The notes beneath the pieces were generated by a model that was not told the origin of the DNA, made no database searches, and was given only the letters and a program-made list of their open reading frames with translations. Of a stretch of DNA of 64,000 nt, positions 35,100-48,800 are shown piece after piece. The stretch is from positions 2,170,001-2,234,000 of the forward strand of contig JARFXM010000008.1 in NCBI GenBank assembly GCA_029532625.1. Reading direction: 5' to 3'. A program made the position numbers and the translations under genes. Source of the DNA: Lomentospora prolificans (lineage: Eukaryota > Ascomycota > Sordariomycetes > Microascales > Microascaceae). Position 1 is the stretch's first letter. Each line of letters starts with the position of its first letter.

Positions 35100-37995
35100 T
35101 TCATGGTGGAGGGTAGGCAGTAAGAGCGGCTTACGACGTCGCTTCGTCGAACGAGTGAGTCAAACGCGAGAGCGACAATTACATTTGTGCATACCGAGCA
35201 ATCCGCAATCCAAGTAATCACCCTGTCTTGGCCCCTTTGCCCGTTGATTTTTACAAAGAATGCAGTCACTATCTCAGACTGAGGGATGGACGGAATTAAA
35301 GGGAGATGGCCCTTCGCCTCCCTGAGAAGCGAAAGCCATCGCGAAATCCAATGGTGGACGACATCGTCGACTTCGCCTAGGTGTCCAGATTGGGATGTGC
35401 CCTGCCGGTGGAAATCCACTGGTTAGATGGTGTTTTCCGGTGGGTTTGTACTTGGCACGGTTAGAGGCGTTTCCTTGGTTTCCAGCCAGGCAGGACCAAA
35501 GGGGTGGTGGGTAGGAAGGGGCAGGTTGAAAGAATGAATGATACCGAGCCCAGCCCGGCGAGTTAGGTTGTCGGGACTGATTTGTTCTTTCTGCTCCCCC
35601 AGTGTTTAGCGTTCAGGCCATTTTCGCCCGTTCCCCGTTTCGTCCACGCCCCTCCCTTGTCCCTTGTCTCTTGTCTTTCCCGCTCCAGCCAGCGAGCCAA
35701 GGTAACTACCCCTTGTGGGATGCTTTGGGGGGAAGCGAGGGATGAAAGGAAGCAAGGGAAATGGAAGGGGGGAAAATCTCATGCCCTAGAATTTCCTTCT
35801 ATTCTGGCCCAAGCAATCTCGCCTCGGTAACATGGCCCCCTGGGTTCCGACATCTGGTACACCTTCGTAGCATTGATTTCTTGTTTGCGCGGCGTTACCT
35901 TCCGTCGGGTGTCGACTCCCGGCCCACTAAATGGACGCTAGAGTGCAAAGGACCAGCCAGTGATGCTCGCGGTTTCCCAATTTCTGGCTCAGCCAGTGGA
36001 GGGCCAGCCGTCTCCCTTGTAACGAACCCTTACGCGGTGCACTAAATTACTGGGGCCAGGGTCCGACTTTGTGCGCGAGAGGTTCGAGGGAATAGAGGGC
36101 AAAAAAAAAAAAATAAATAAAGAAGAATAAAAGAAAAAATCAATTAAAATAGCGGCTTGGGCATAATTTGGCGCCATTTACAGGTACTCCTGCTGGGGCG
36201 GGGAGGGATGTTCTCTTAGCCGGCGGCAGCACGAGGCTTTAGCGGGCCTTTTACGAGTCGGGGGCTACAGTGGTCTCGGTCCTATTATTACCACGATACT
36301 CGAGACGGACAGTGCTTAATAGTTGCGTTGGACACTTGCGAGGTTGGGCCGAGTTGGCAAAGGAGAGAAGACTCCGGGGAGGGCCACTATTTTGGCATTT
36401 TGTTCTTGCTTTGACCGAGTGCGCTTGGTGATTATTACGATGTGGTGATACGGACATGCAGCAACATTTTGTTGGAGCAGATGGTCAATGAGAATAAGGC
36501 ATAAATCAAGGACTGAGTCATCGATATCATACGGGTTACAGCAACAGTCAATCAGGGAGGTGCGGAAGCGGGCGGTGTTGTCGCCAACGAGTGGTGGACG
36601 TCAGAAGGGGAGCTAGGCAGCCAAAAAGCCAGTTTTTTTCGTGTTTTTTGTTTTTTCTTTTTGTATTTGCCGTTCCCGGCAACGTCTTGCTCATTCTTGC
36701 GGCGTCCCAGAAGTGCGTGAGTGTGTGTGTCGTAGCGGCGGGCGGAAGAGTGTGTGTGGGCTTCCGGCATCTTCACCGCCTGTATGAGCGCAGACATCCA
36801 TTACACGCACAGTCGAACATTGGACAAGACAGCCAGTAATCTATTACACGGGCCCCCATCTGAGAGACGAGATGGATACCTGCTGCACGCACTCAAGGGC
36901 TGCGGATTACGCACCACAAAATGTAAAGTGGTGACACCGTGAGATCTGGGGCGCAAGCGTTGTTTGGATTGCTGGGGAGCCTGGGTCCTCGGGCATGTGA
37001 TTCAGAGGGTTTCCCGTTCATATTCTGGTTTTATTTGCCTGTGATGGGGTGCTCTCTTTCTCAGTTCCTTTTCCCTTGGATCCGTAACCAGCACCCGATG
37101 CGCCGTCGGTCAAGGGCCAGAGAAAGAGTCGGGAAACCGTGTGGGGTGTGGGAGGGAGAGTTCCAAATGGAGGGGGTGTAGCGGGAAATGGGGCGTGAGA
37201 GTGAGTGGTGAGTGTGTCTTAGCCCAAGGGGGGTGGGGGGGCGTGGTTCTCGGGCGCCTGGCTTTGAGCATCTCTCCCTTGACTCTCTTTCCCATCTCAT
37301 CTCCCGTTTGCCGTCCCCACACCCCCCCCCCCCCCCCTTCTTTCCCTTGCTAACCTAGTTACCGGAGCTGCCCCGGATGTCTGCTTAGCGGCCTAGGATC
37401 TGTTCCGCTGGAGCCATGTGTGTGGGAAAGGGAGAGGGCCAGAGGGCGTGTTCCTTTTTTTTCCCTCGTCGGAGCTCGTTGCGGGAAGAGGAAGCGCGAT
37501 GCCCACTTAGTATAATAGCCTCATACCTCGCCCTCTCGACTCCCACATGCTTCCCTTCTCTCCTCCTTCTGTTGACCATATCGTATACTTCATTTGCATT
37601 TGCTAGCAAGCGTTTTACATTTCTTCTGCTAATACCCAACGAACATAATACGATACTACCACACATCCCCCAGAGCATTCCACCACCTGCTAGCTTAGGC
37701 ACCCATTACCAGCGCCAACTCACGAACCGCGTCTTATCACCAACTACGCCGCACATTATAATCAGAACTCAACCAGGCTCTCACTGCCCAACTTGTCGCT
37801 CGCCTTGCAGAAGCGGAATATAAAGGAAATCCAACATCCCACGATTTCCACACACTCGGCGTCGAACCCACACAACTTACACATCCACCAACGATCCAAT
37901 CACCCACAACCGCGCGACTTACACCCGCAACTGACCGGGCTGATAAGCAACCCACGCAACCACTATCACCACCAACAGCCACCGGCACAAACAAA

Positions 37996-38460
37996 ATGTA
38001 CGGATCCTACGGGTCTTACAGCTCCATGTACTCCGCCGCCACCTCGTCCCCCGTGGACATTTCACCCTCCACCATGCGCGCCGATAACTCCTCGTGCGCC
38101 TTCCCCAGCTGGCCGCGCCGCTCTGCCCTCTCGGGCTGCGACGAGCACCGTGCCACCTCTTACCTCTCGGACGAAGACCTTTTGCCCGCCGAGTCCTTCG
38201 TCGAGGACGACGCGACGTCCGTCTCCAGCGCCGGCAGCTCCTTCGCTTCTCCCGTTCCCGCCGCCCACGTCCTCTCCGGCTCCGCGAGGGCCGAGATCGA
38301 GAGGCAGAGGCAGGCTATGCAGAGGGAGTACGTCAAGATGCTCATTAGCGAGAAGGAGAAGAGGAAGGCGGCCGCCAAGAAGCAGAGGAGATCTTCGGGA
38401 AGCTCAAAGAAGAGCTCGAAGAAGACGGTGACGATGGGCACTATTGTTGAAAGTGAATGA
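37996..38460 (+). CDS. Small Ser-rich protein with basic coiled-coil tail, unrecognised
   Basis: A 154-residue single-exon gene and the only convincing protein gene in the desert. The start context (CACAAACAAAATG) is good and codons strongly prefer C or G at position three, as in the other real genes here. Residues 1-90 are Ser/Ala-rich with a Tyr/Ser-rich start (MYGSYGSYSSMYS), a SWPRRSALSGC block and an acidic patch (SDEDLLPAESFVEDD). From about 95 a charged helix follows (ARAEIERQRQAMQREYVKML), then Lys/Arg-rich sequence (EKEKRKAAAKKQRR) and Ser/Lys repeats, ending TIVESE. There is no signal peptide or membrane segment. I do not recognise a family; similar short proteins are annotated as hypothetical in filamentous ascomycetes, as far as I recall. 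A pyrimidine- and CA-rich leader lies upstream (about 37540-37990). Confidence 0.8.
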   Translation: MYGSYGSYSSMYSAATSSPVDISPSTMRADNSSCAFPSWPRRSALSGCDEHRATSYLSDEDLLPAESFVEDDATSVSSAGSSFASPVPAAHVLSGSARAEIERQRQAMQREYVKMLISEKEKRKAAAKKQRRSSGSSKKSSKKTVTMGTIVESE

Positions 38461-41400
38461 GATGACGAATGACTGTCTGTTTTTGGTTTTGATATTTTGC
38501 ATGCACAAGGTTCGTCGATTCTGAAGCCATCCTTTCACTCGAATAAACAGTTTCACTAACATCTTCCCCAGCCACATTAATACTTCTCCTTTCTTAATAC
38601 TTGATACCCCCCATCATACCATCATCTCCTGGCAAGGTCCAGTTGAGAGACACGAGAGATACCCACGAACAAACAACAACAACACACACACACACGCACA
38701 CACACACATTCACATTTTATCATCGAGACGACTCTACGCATTTCGGAGCAGGGAAAGCAGCGCTTGGAATTCATTTTTGGGGGCATTTGGATTAGCATCT
38801 ATTCAGCATTTATTATTATCATAGAACATATACCCCTATTAGACAAGAGGGGAGGGCACCAACAAGTCGGGCCCGGAAGAGGAGGACAAACAGCCCTGCT
38901 CAGGCACCATTAGTTAGAGATACCCGAGTCGGACTCGAAATATATCACCATTAGTCAAATACTTAATACTGTTCCCCCCTTAATCTCTGTGTCTCTACTC
39001 CGAAAGTTTATGACTACCATGTTTGATTCTCCATTCACCCGGGTCACCCAGGTCGTGGCAAATGTCTGCCATCGGGTGCCTCGTGGCTTACACATCAACT
39101 TCAGACTCAACAATGCGTCCCGGCGCGGAGTCAGCACCATCTACAAAGACTGCAACCGTTGCCGCAGCTCGACGTAATTCGTGAGCTTGCGGTACGCACG
39201 AGTCGTAGCAGAGGGGAAAGGGAGTTCTAGTTCCACCGCGTTGGTTCTCGAAGAAGTCTAATAACGACTAGTGTCGCCTGTGGATTCGACCTTTCGGAGA
39301 AGTGGCGATGTTGTTGCTTGCCCCTTGGGGGAATTTACACCCGTCTCCGATACGAGAGAGAAATCGCCACATTCCATTCTGCGGGTGGAACAAGTGTCGC
39401 TGCGAATGCTTCTAGAAGCCAGTTCTTACAATTTACCTTTGACCCCCAACAACACACACATTTACTGGTAATGGGAATTATGGCCAACGACACTGAATTT
39501 TTGCCCGGGTACTTCTTCCGACTCTTTTATTCACATGTGCCTCCGGTGCAACTCGTGGAATTTGGTCCGAAAGTTATCAAATTCAATGTGTGGGTTTTAC
39601 TCTCAACCCACTAACAGGAATTTTCTCCATGTGTCTGTCGGTCCGAGGAGCCTATTCTCTGGGTTAAGCAAAGACGAACCGAGAAAGCGGTAAGCGATAT
39701 AAATTCCCTCGTGCTTTTCGCGGGTCACGGTAGCATCGTCGGAAGGACTCAGATGCCAAATGAAGGGACGATTAACATCATCTCGGCCCTCATAGGTCCG
39801 CGTCGGCCTAGAGAGTAAATCTCTCCACCCGTTTTCTTTTTTCTTTTTTTCTTTTTTTTTTCCCCCGCCTAGTAGCCCTACTCCTTGTGAAGGGAAATGA
39901 ATTTTTCCGGAAGCTTAGCACGAGGTTTCCCCGGAATCGAGCCCCAAAGCCGAGGTGCGGTGTGGTTTCTATACGTACCTTTTTTGTTCTCCTCTCGGTG
40001 TTCCGAAGGAAAGGTTGAGGCAGGCAAGGCAGGGTTCGGATATAGGCTAAAAGGGAAGGTCTGTCAGTACGTACCACTTTGATAGCGTTCTTTCTTCGGC
40101 AACCGGGATATGTGGGCCCGTCTTGGAGACAGAAAATCCAATTGACTAATATCCTAATAGCAAAGCTTTCGCCGAGGGAGGCCCTTCGGACTTACGGCGC
40201 GATGACCCATTTCCGGCATAGTCACCTTCCCTCGGTCAACCGGTGGTGAAGAGAGGCCCCACAGTGGTGAAGGATGAAGGAAGAGCCCTAGATTTCTGAC
40301 CCGTTGCGACGGATTCTGGGCTAGGGTCGCCTGGCTAGTTCTCGGCGCTACGTTGTGGACGAGGAAGAGAGGGGCACATTGAAGAGATTCCCGGCTCCAC
40401 AATGATTTTTGATGGCTTGAGCCGAAGTTTTTGCCCGAGTGAGGAAATGGACCCTCTTGTCGACACGCTAGAGCATTGGAACTACCCGTAGTGGCTTGGG
40501 AAAAGGGAAGAGAGCTCGGTACTTCGAGCAGTCTCAAAAAGAAAAGTTCGGGAAGCAGAAGAGGGGGAGAATCCTTGTTCCTGAAGTCGGGAGCGGTTAG
40601 ACTTGCTCTGGGGACAGTCAACACACAGGCGCGCTCTCCAGAAGATTAAAACAAGCAGGCCATTGAATCCTGGCCATGCGAGACAGACCAGACAGGCAGT
40701 GAGTGGAAAGGACATTTTGTGGGGAGCTTTGAGCAAGGCAACTCGTGAGCGGTCCCGGTGGATACTGGCCGGGTGGCGTTGTGACGAGGAGCCACAGCTG
40801 CCACGAGGCCGCTTGTTGTGGGGGTGCGTTGGTGTCCCCGTTTTCTGCTCTCTTCGTGATGCTTTGAGTGTGGGTTTAAAGGCCGTGAGGGAGCCAAGGT
40901 GTTGGCCGAGCCGAGAGTTGGGCCGTGAGGGTCCACGCAGAGGGGGGAAGCTTGGTGCGAATGGGGGGTTATCACGGGCCGATCTAAAAATCGATAATAG
41001 TGAAGGAAACCGGTAGCCGCGTGGATTCTCGGCGATGCCTTGTCTCTCTGTCTCTTGTTTTTACGGCGGGCGGAGGGTACTACGGCTTTCCTCCGTGATG
41101 CTGATCGAGTTTGCGGGTCTCAAGTCTTAAGTCCGCTTCCTTTACCGGGATATGTCTTCTTCGTATTACGAAACAACCAGGCTTGATCGATACCCATCGA
41201 GTTGCGCGTTTTCGACGACCGTTCCCGGTATCGCCACCAAACGCATGCGCATCTAGTCTATCCCCCCATCTGGATCTCGTCGTGGACCCAACAGCCCTCT
41301 AGCAGCCGACGCCCACCATTGTCCATTTCGCCGTTTCAGCCTGCATGCCTCCATCCGCTCCCCCGTCCCATGAGAGCAGAATCAGTCAATGATGCGAATG

Positions 41401-42790
41401 TGGTCAGCCTTCGCAGACGCATAACCGCCATCGGCTGTGCAAGTGCCGGTCTAAACGGCGTTGCCTCAATCGGCACACAATGCATATTTTTTCTTTGGGA
41501 ACAGAGTCGTCGTTAGCGTGACGCCGGCCGCCTCTTCTTTCCTAGCACAAGGGGCGTTTCTTTGGCTTATGTCTAGAACGAACAAACCGTTCTACGAACC
41601 CTGGGTGAAGCGCCATCAACGGTTCTAGCGTGCAACTTCGCATATGAGAAAGGCTTTTAACTTTGTGTAATTGGGGATGGCGCATTCGTGTACTAAACCT
41701 ACGGGACAGCTTATAAATCGCAATTCCACCGGAAACTGTATAGGCCGTGTTTCGTAGACGTGGAAGAGAGACGGAAGGTATACCCGCTTCTCTTCTCTAC
41801 GCTTCGTAGCACCGCAAACACAGAGTTGTGAGTGTTATCTTGCCTCTCTGCGCTCTGTTCGACGTGGAAGGCGGGGAGAGAGAAGAGAAGGGAGGGGGGC
41901 GTGTGCAGTTTCTCAACGGGACCGACGATCAGTTTCTTTCATCGCCGGTGGCCAAGGATAATTTTGCGGGATTCCTCGAGCGGGCTGTAGAATATTTCCT
42001 TTTTCTTTCCTTAATCGGCGACGGCGCCATTGTAGTCCCCCGAGCGAGACAGACACCCTCGAGACTCTCCGGACTTGAGGTTCCCAGAACCTGATTATGC
42101 GGGGAAGAAGAGAAGAAAAAAGAAAGGGATGCGACTCGTCGAGATCGATATCTCAGAACAAAAAGGAAGGGGGGGGGGCGTGCTTTCGAGATTCGGCGTG
42201 TTGCTGCTGGACCAAGACAGGCTGTGTGATATCTTCTGGTTTTTACTTCTGCAAGCTACTTCGTGAAGCCGTCTGACGTCATCATTTGCCGTTTTGGGAG
42301 CGTGTGAGGATGCAGGTGGCCGGAGAAGAGGAGATTTGCGCATGCAGGGACGGGAGGAATCGGTAAAATTGTCTTGTGGGCATTCTGTGAAATTCCCCCA
42401 TCCTTGGATTGTGTCTGAGAATGATGGGCGTGGGAGATGCCGGTGACGACTTCTTCGGGAGACAGATGTCTGAGTTTGATGCAACGTGATGTAAGACGCG
42501 AACTATATGAGGAGGGCAGTTGAGGAGTGGTGAATACGAGGCCGAAAGGTGTCCCGGAGGTCGTTCGGGGGTCACGGGCGCTGTATCCGGCCGGTGGTGG
42601 AAATGTGTGTCTTGAGTCTCGGTGAGACGATCGCTCTCTCATTTACGAAGTTAATAAATGTCATCTTGATCAAATTACTCACTGCCATCTCGCGCAATCT
42701 AAAAAGAAAACAGACTAGAACGTCTATAAAACTGGATAATCAAAAAGGAAGATTCGTTGGGCAAAGCAACAAAAAGAAAAACATGACATC
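38461..42790. other. Gene desert between the 154-residue gene and tRNA-Glu
   Basis: After the 3' UTR of the 37996 gene comes an AC repeat with one interruption at about 38682-38708, a T-rich stretch at about 39835-39861, and a 10-G run at about 42169-42178. No coding frame has supporting features. Confidence 0.5.
38682..38708. repeat. AC dinucleotide microsatellite
   Basis: A run of AC units with a single G interruption, about 230 bases after the stop codon of the 37996 gene, so possibly within its 3' UTR. Confidence 0.8.
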
Positions 42791-42874
42791 TCCCATACCA
42801 GGAATCGAACCAGGGTCTACGCTGAACACTCATTAGATGAGAGAGCGTTATGCTAACCACTACACCATATGGGA
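42791..42874 (-). tRNA. tRNA-Glu (anticodon CTC) with a short intron
   Basis: Read on the minus strand the 84-nt gene begins TCCCATA and ends TATGGGA, giving a perfect 7-bp acceptor stem. The D arm carries the A box (TGGTGTAGTGGTTAGCAT), and the T arm carries the B box GGTTCGATTCC closed by CCTGG/CCTGG-type pairing. The anticodon stem ACGCT/AGCGT is interrupted by the loop CTCTCA (anticodon CTC), then a 13-nt intron starting TCTAATG just after position 37, then the last loop base. Glu identity also fits the close match to eukaryotic tRNA-Glu. A T5 stretch for Pol III termination follows on the minus strand (plus-strand A5 at 42777-42781). Confidence 0.95.
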
Positions 42875-45800
42875 TAAGGGTGAGATGTTGATTGGTGAAG
42901 GGACGAAGGGTAAAGTCCCTTCAAGTAGCTGGTAATTACTGCCCACTCTTTTCTCTGGCTATTCCTATTCGAGCCGCCGACGGGGCCGGATGGCGGCAAC
43001 TGGACCAGGCGGCATTCGAGCACGACCCGACCAATGGCACGACATGGACAAAACGGACGCCGGCGGGGCGGTTCTTCCGCGAACACGATCGGATGGGAGC
43101 AGCGGGCTGGGACAGAAACGTGGGCCGAGAGATGATGCTGTGTTCTTGGTGGTTATGTTGGGATTTGTAAAGTGTTTTGTGGGCAGTTCGTTGTCGAAGT
43201 GTCGAGGACTTTCGAGATGTGTTGGCGGGACATGCCAAGTTGACCGACGACAGCGTAAACATGCGGTCAGTTTAACCCAGAATCGACATTCTTCTTCAGA
43301 AGTCAAGAGGTTTGTCATATAAAGAATTTGGTATTCAGTCTCTATCTGAGCTTGACGCTTCTCGGTGGCCTTCGACTTCTCGGCTATGTAATGCGGGATC
43401 CCGGTCGTTGGGAACGCAGTGCAAGATGCGGATGACTCTGCATACGCGTTTCCCAACATATCTTTGGCAACAGGGCGAGGGGAACGACACTTAATATAGC
43501 GGAGCCGTACATAGCTCATTTTATCGAGTGCGGAGTACTAAACATATTGTGGCACCCTGCCAGCGGTGCATTGGAGGCTCATTCATAAACGTCTAGCGGG
43601 ATGTTGATAGATGCCTTAAGAAGCCTGTAGATGCGGTGGGAACGGCTTTCTTATGGCTTCGATGGGATTACTTGCAGTGTAATCGGAGTCTAGCTCCGTG
43701 AGCTCTCTATCAATAGTGCGATGCACATCGTTGGAATTCTCGAGGATGGCTTTATGGACTAGAAGTAGATTTCTCCGAGGCAGCATCGATGCCAACACAG
43801 CAAAATACAACAGCACATATTGGATAATGACTTATTCAAACAAATTATGTTCCTCACGACTCTCACTAATCCTCGACCGCAATCTCCAAATCAACGAAGC
43901 AGGCTTAGCCTCCTACTTTCCGAGCATTGGAACTCCACGTTGCGCGTGGAGATTCACGGGGTCAACGACAATAAGGCCGAATTTAAATATTCATATAATT
44001 ACTAAACCATAGAGAGACTTCTTTTCTAGCATGGGAGCATATGCCCCAGCTAAAAACATTCCAGAACATATGGAGCCGTTGGCGGGCGTAGTGGTTAGTA
44101 CTCTGCTCGAGCTTGTATGATGCCCATGTCTAATCCGAGAATACAGGATGAATTTATAGTTCAATAGTGACCCTATAGGCCCAGAAAACCCCTGCTAAAG
44201 GATAGGAATCTTGGCAAACCAGCATGAAGTGGGCAGCGTGGTCCGCATCCGGGGGAGGTCATCGCGACCCGCACATCCTTCGACCCGGAAGGGGGGACAA
44301 CCCTTAGAACTAGTTGATTTTGAGATATGCAAGGTGTATAATTTAACAATTACAATAAAACGTGACTCTTTGTCCTATGTAAACTGTAAAGGAGCTCATG
44401 TTTCATGTTTGATCCCGAAAGTAGAATGCCGCGAGTTACGGATCTAGTTCGCCTCCTCCATGTGGCCCGACTCTGGCGACGCAATGCAGAAGGCCCCGGA
44501 ATCAATGTTCTTTTTCCTCAAACGGAAGCCGACCGTACTCTGTCTGGGATTTAGCAATATTAGTAAAGGCGTAAGGTAAGAAGCCCATGCAAAAAAAGTG
44601 GCAAAAAAACTACATGCAACACCAGGGATTCGCTTGTCGTCACCGACCAAACTACTAATCTGGCCCTCGCAGGCTTATCTAGGGAAGAGCGGACGGGGTT
44701 CCGAGTTGTCCTGCGGGTATGGTCGCATGTATTAGCTTGTTAGCAGAAATAGATTTATAAAGGAATGAGTAGCGATCTCTGGCGCCTCTCAGGATCATGC
44801 CCGGTGCCCGGGGAAGTGGAACGAACATCACTTAAACCATCCATGATGCTGTTGGAACACAGGTGGAAGGATGTCATTCGATCGCGGTATAAGTTAAAAC
44901 ACGCAGTAGGAAACGGAATACTATTTGGTTTTTTTGTCTTTCTTCCTATAGACGGTGTATTCAGGCAGTGAGTTGACGATACGCTGGGGTATTGGGTGAT
45001 GGGCCTGCATTTGTACGTGCAAGAGGATCGGATGCTCCAGCGGCTATAGGCTCGGGCTAGCCAGAGTGACCTTGAAATGATATCTAAGAGATGTATTCCA
45101 GTAAACTCAACATTTTTGGATCGGTATAGTATAACAAAGGGTCGATTCAAGTTTGAGAGATTGATGTGGTCGGAGGTTGCCATCGTCGACGGCACTTCCT
45201 TGATCAACGAGCTAACGTCCACCCTATCACCTTTTCTCTTGATTTGCATTTCGACCGTCATTTGGGCCCTTGGTTGACAAAGGAACTTAGAAAGAGGTGT
45301 CCGAATTTGATGACCAAAAGCCGGGAACATATGTGCGTGCGCGATTATGTCCCCAACTTTACGCGCATCGCGCCGGGAGAGGCAACGTTTCCGGGATCCG
45401 ACTTGGGCCACTTGAACGTTTATGATGAGCCTGGAAGCTTATTCCTTCTTCTCTGCATCTCTCCATTCGTCAAGAGAGCCATGGAAATCAGATGTCGTGG
45501 CACTGAGATACTTCTAGTGACCTTTTTCAGCCACCGGAACGGCAAATGGAGGGCTACCGAGTCTTTGAGCTTCAAGAAGGCTTCCGCGCAAAGGTTGATA
45601 TCAATCCGTCCCACTCCTTCACTACAAGTCGAAGGACAGGAACCCCCCAAGGATGTCCCGGAGCCAATTTCACAACCCAGAACATGCCATGGTTGTTGCT
45701 CAATCCAGCTTCCTCAAAGACACACACCCGTAGCTACCATACGGCCCTGGAGATTTACTTCCCCATCATCCACAGCTTCCACTCTGTTCCTCCTCCATCT

Positions 45801-48800
45801 ATCCAAGTGAGTGTCAAGTGTCCTACCTCATCTCAAACACCTACACCTATTCGGCCAGCCTATAACAACTAATTACCTACAAGTAGCTCTCCCGAAGCAA
45901 ATGTCGCCATGGCCAACTTTCACATGCGATTCCATCAAAAACGAAACTCAGCTCCAACATCTATGAAATCTCACACCCTCTTCTGTACCACACCATGCGG
46001 CGCTGATCTGTGTAACATGTGCCTCGCACCATCTCCCCCCGAGCCGTGTCCGGCTCCGGAAGCGGCACAAAGGGAATAGGGGCACAGTTGAGTCATCGAT
46101 CTAAAGAGGAAGTGTTGCAAGCATCAAGATATACAACAACAGACACACCCTTTCTCCTGGCCCAAGTGATTGGATATAAACGAATCAAAACCTGACCTAA
46201 CGCTCAAGAATACGCGATGCTCGCTGCAAAGTGGTGGGAGACCGCTCGGGTTGATTGATGCTGACATCTTGTCTCAGGGACTAAAGAGCCGGGTAAAACG
46301 CGCCATATCAGTGGTATTATCTGGCTCGAGGTCGATACGGATATCCAAGGATCCATCTCGCGCATCAATCCAACGTTCAGTTCAAATGATTCGTCAATAC
46401 CTCGACGACCAGCTTGTGAAGCGCGGCCGAATCACACAGAGCGACACCACCATCTCGGCTTCTTCACCACATCTCGTTGCACCCTCAACGACGACAGCCC
46501 AAGTTCTTCTTGTTTATCCTTCCTTATTCCCCTACCTCCCGTAGTTGAGTCTAAAAAGCTCACCTCCTCACTATAACCTCCTTCAAGATCCACAGAAATG
46601 CGTGACCTCCGTCCCATGCGTCCCACTCTGGAAAGCAACCCACCTGCAAATCTTTCCTTCACACACGATCCCCACCACCCCCTCCATCTCCAGTATAGGC
46701 CTAGCTTAACCCCTCTCGCTTTTTCACATTCACATCTATCCTCCAAATCCCCTAGAGGTGTGTGTGACTTGGGTCGCGCAAGTCCGACCCCCCCCTCTCA
46801 TAACGTCGAACCAGTCCAAAAAGGAAGCCGCGGAATGTGGAAAAGTCCTCGTCTCTAGCCGTCAAGCTTAACCCAGGTGCCAAGCTTCTAGACACTCTCA
46901 TTGGAGGGAGGATGGAACCCGAGTTCGAGTTCGGGCTAATAGCTCTCACCCACTGGAGGACGGGAACTATTGACGGTAGAAGGGAAAAGGGAAAACAAGG
47001 TCGCGTAGCGAGTTTTACTTGTTTTTACTCTTCCCCTCTAATATTTCCCGGGCCCCTTCTGTAATCGAGCAGCTCCCTGGAACTGGAAACGGGATATTAA
47101 TGGTAGGCAAAACCTGTGAACCACTCAAGGCCAGCCAGCTCAGCCTCGGCTCCGCCAAGTCGTTAGGCGCCCCCTTGGGACGAGAGATCTCGGCTCCGTT
47201 GGCCGTCAAAGTCGACCTCCTTTCGCCTCCGTGGACGTTGGGGGGGAACGGCCGTCTCATAAGCCAGGCCATGCGCACGATATCAGGCGCACGTATGATT
47301 TTCTTCCACTTTTTTTTTTTCTTCTTGAAATGAGATTCGGAAAATCATGCAGTGCCCAGCCTTTATGGGTTATATCCCCGTCCTTATCACCTCAGCTTTC
47401 CCTCTTTCAAGCTAGACAGGCGGCCGGATTTTGGGCCTGGAGGCGAACGCAAGATTCGTCACATTGCACGTTGCATTATCCTGGTCTATGCTATTATGCT
47501 CTCTGCTCTCTGCTCAGGGCTCCTCCTAGTGGTCAAAGTACCCATCCATGTCTCGCGTATCGATCCGCCAGGGTCGAGTGGGAGAGAAAGAGAGGGAATG
47601 AGAGGGGAAAATAAAAAAATCCCTAGGGCTGGGGGGTGGGATTGGCATTCCCCTCCCAGAATGTGATATCTTTATTGCTCAAAGCGGACGTCAATTCGAT
47701 TGTGATCATCCGAGAAGATGGGGGCGGATAGCCACACTTCTGCTTGGATATTCCCAAAACGTCAGCTCGAGCATGAAAATAAATGGGCGCGAAGCACAAT
47801 CTAAATCCTGGCGCTCCAAGGGAAAAAAGGACTTGATTAGAGCGAGAGAGTACAGAGCGCTCCCGGGGCTGTAAATTGATATATCACAAGTAGAAGATGA
47901 CGCTCTCTGCCAGCGTCTTGATCGTGGAATCACTCTAGTCTCTCTCCCTGCTGGCTAACGTTGGAGGAGGCGCCAGCTTCATGCATCCCGTCCCCGGAGC
48001 AAATTTCGTCCAACTCCACCAAAGGCTCTCCCCACCTCCTCCATGATCGAATCAGGCCTGGCTGGCATCACCCCTGTTCTCACATTCAGAGCTAGCAACC
48101 ATCCATCCGCCCACCAAGCCAGACATCTCCCCCACCAGTACTGCGTCGAGTGCTAAAAGAAAATTAAAAATTCTAGGCAAGCTGTAAAGGCAAGGGTCCC
48201 ATTTCTGATCCAAATGTGTGATCCGGAGTGTGTGATATGAGATGGGAGAAACTGTGACGGATTGCCTTATTAGTCACATTAAATTTCACTTTCGCCTGCC
48301 ATTCTTTACAGAGCATCTGTGACGTCAAAATAGAAAGGGGCACTTTCCCTCCTTTCCCTCCGTCTTCGTCTCACCTGGTGCGACGCGCCAATTGAAAAGA
48401 GCTGCAGGAAAAGGAGAAAAAGATGACCGGTCCTATCGTGGGTTGGCATTAGGCTGGGCGGCGGACATTTCGAATAAGGCGGTTCCTGACTTGCCTTCCG
48501 TGGCGCAGAGGTTCGATCAATAGCTGGCTGCTGACGCAGTCATAACTTATGCCATGCGCTTGGCGTGGCTCACACAACCATCAACACCATCCATGGATGG
48601 CGTTCAAGTGATCCCCTCTGAGGCTCCATGTCCGGGAACGCGGGGGCATGAGTAGGGGTTCCTGGTGTTGGCAAAGTCCGGACGGAGCCCTATGAATCCT
48701 TTCTTTTTTGAATGGAGCCATGTCCAAGCCATGTACATCAACGCCGTGTCGTGACTCCCTGCAGAACAGCACGGAGCACGGACTCTCGAGGGAACGCGGG

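Larger units (their letters stand above)
21574..37995. other. Left half of the gene desert (16.4 kb)
   Basis: I find no gene here that I can support. It holds a CA repeat at 29883-29901, a 28-T run at 33233-33260 followed by CTTTT units, a 13-A run at 36101-36113, a 17-C run at 37322-37338, and a 70-nt imperfect hairpin at 35030-35099. Open frames above 100 codons occur on both strands, often overlapping, as expected by chance in sequence near 50% GC. Four frames with real ATG starts are discussed as weak candidates (21707-22063 minus, 28963-29316 plus, 30223-30630 minus) or rejected. The last 450 bases are the promoter and leader of the 37996 gene. Confidence 0.5.

Noticed and set aside
42965..43519. 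184-codon open frame next to the tRNA, minus strand
   Set aside because: The start context is fair, but the translation has no recognisable domain and the last third is Arg/Pro-rich, as expected for GC-rich non-coding sequence.
44084..44150. tRNA-like sequence GCGTAGTGGTTAGTACTCTGC
   Set aside because: It has an A-box and half an anticodon stem, but the anticodon stem does not close and the B box is degenerate (TGTCTAATCC). It is at most a decayed tRNA or SINE head.
44755..45810. Overlapping 218- and 214-codon frames on opposite strands
   Set aside because: They overlap antisense in slightly AT-rich DNA and neither shows a domain or codon preference.
46170..46544. 124-codon frame with protein-like composition
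   Set aside because: It starts with TTG directly after a TGA and has no good ATG. It could only be an internal exon, and I found no partner exons.
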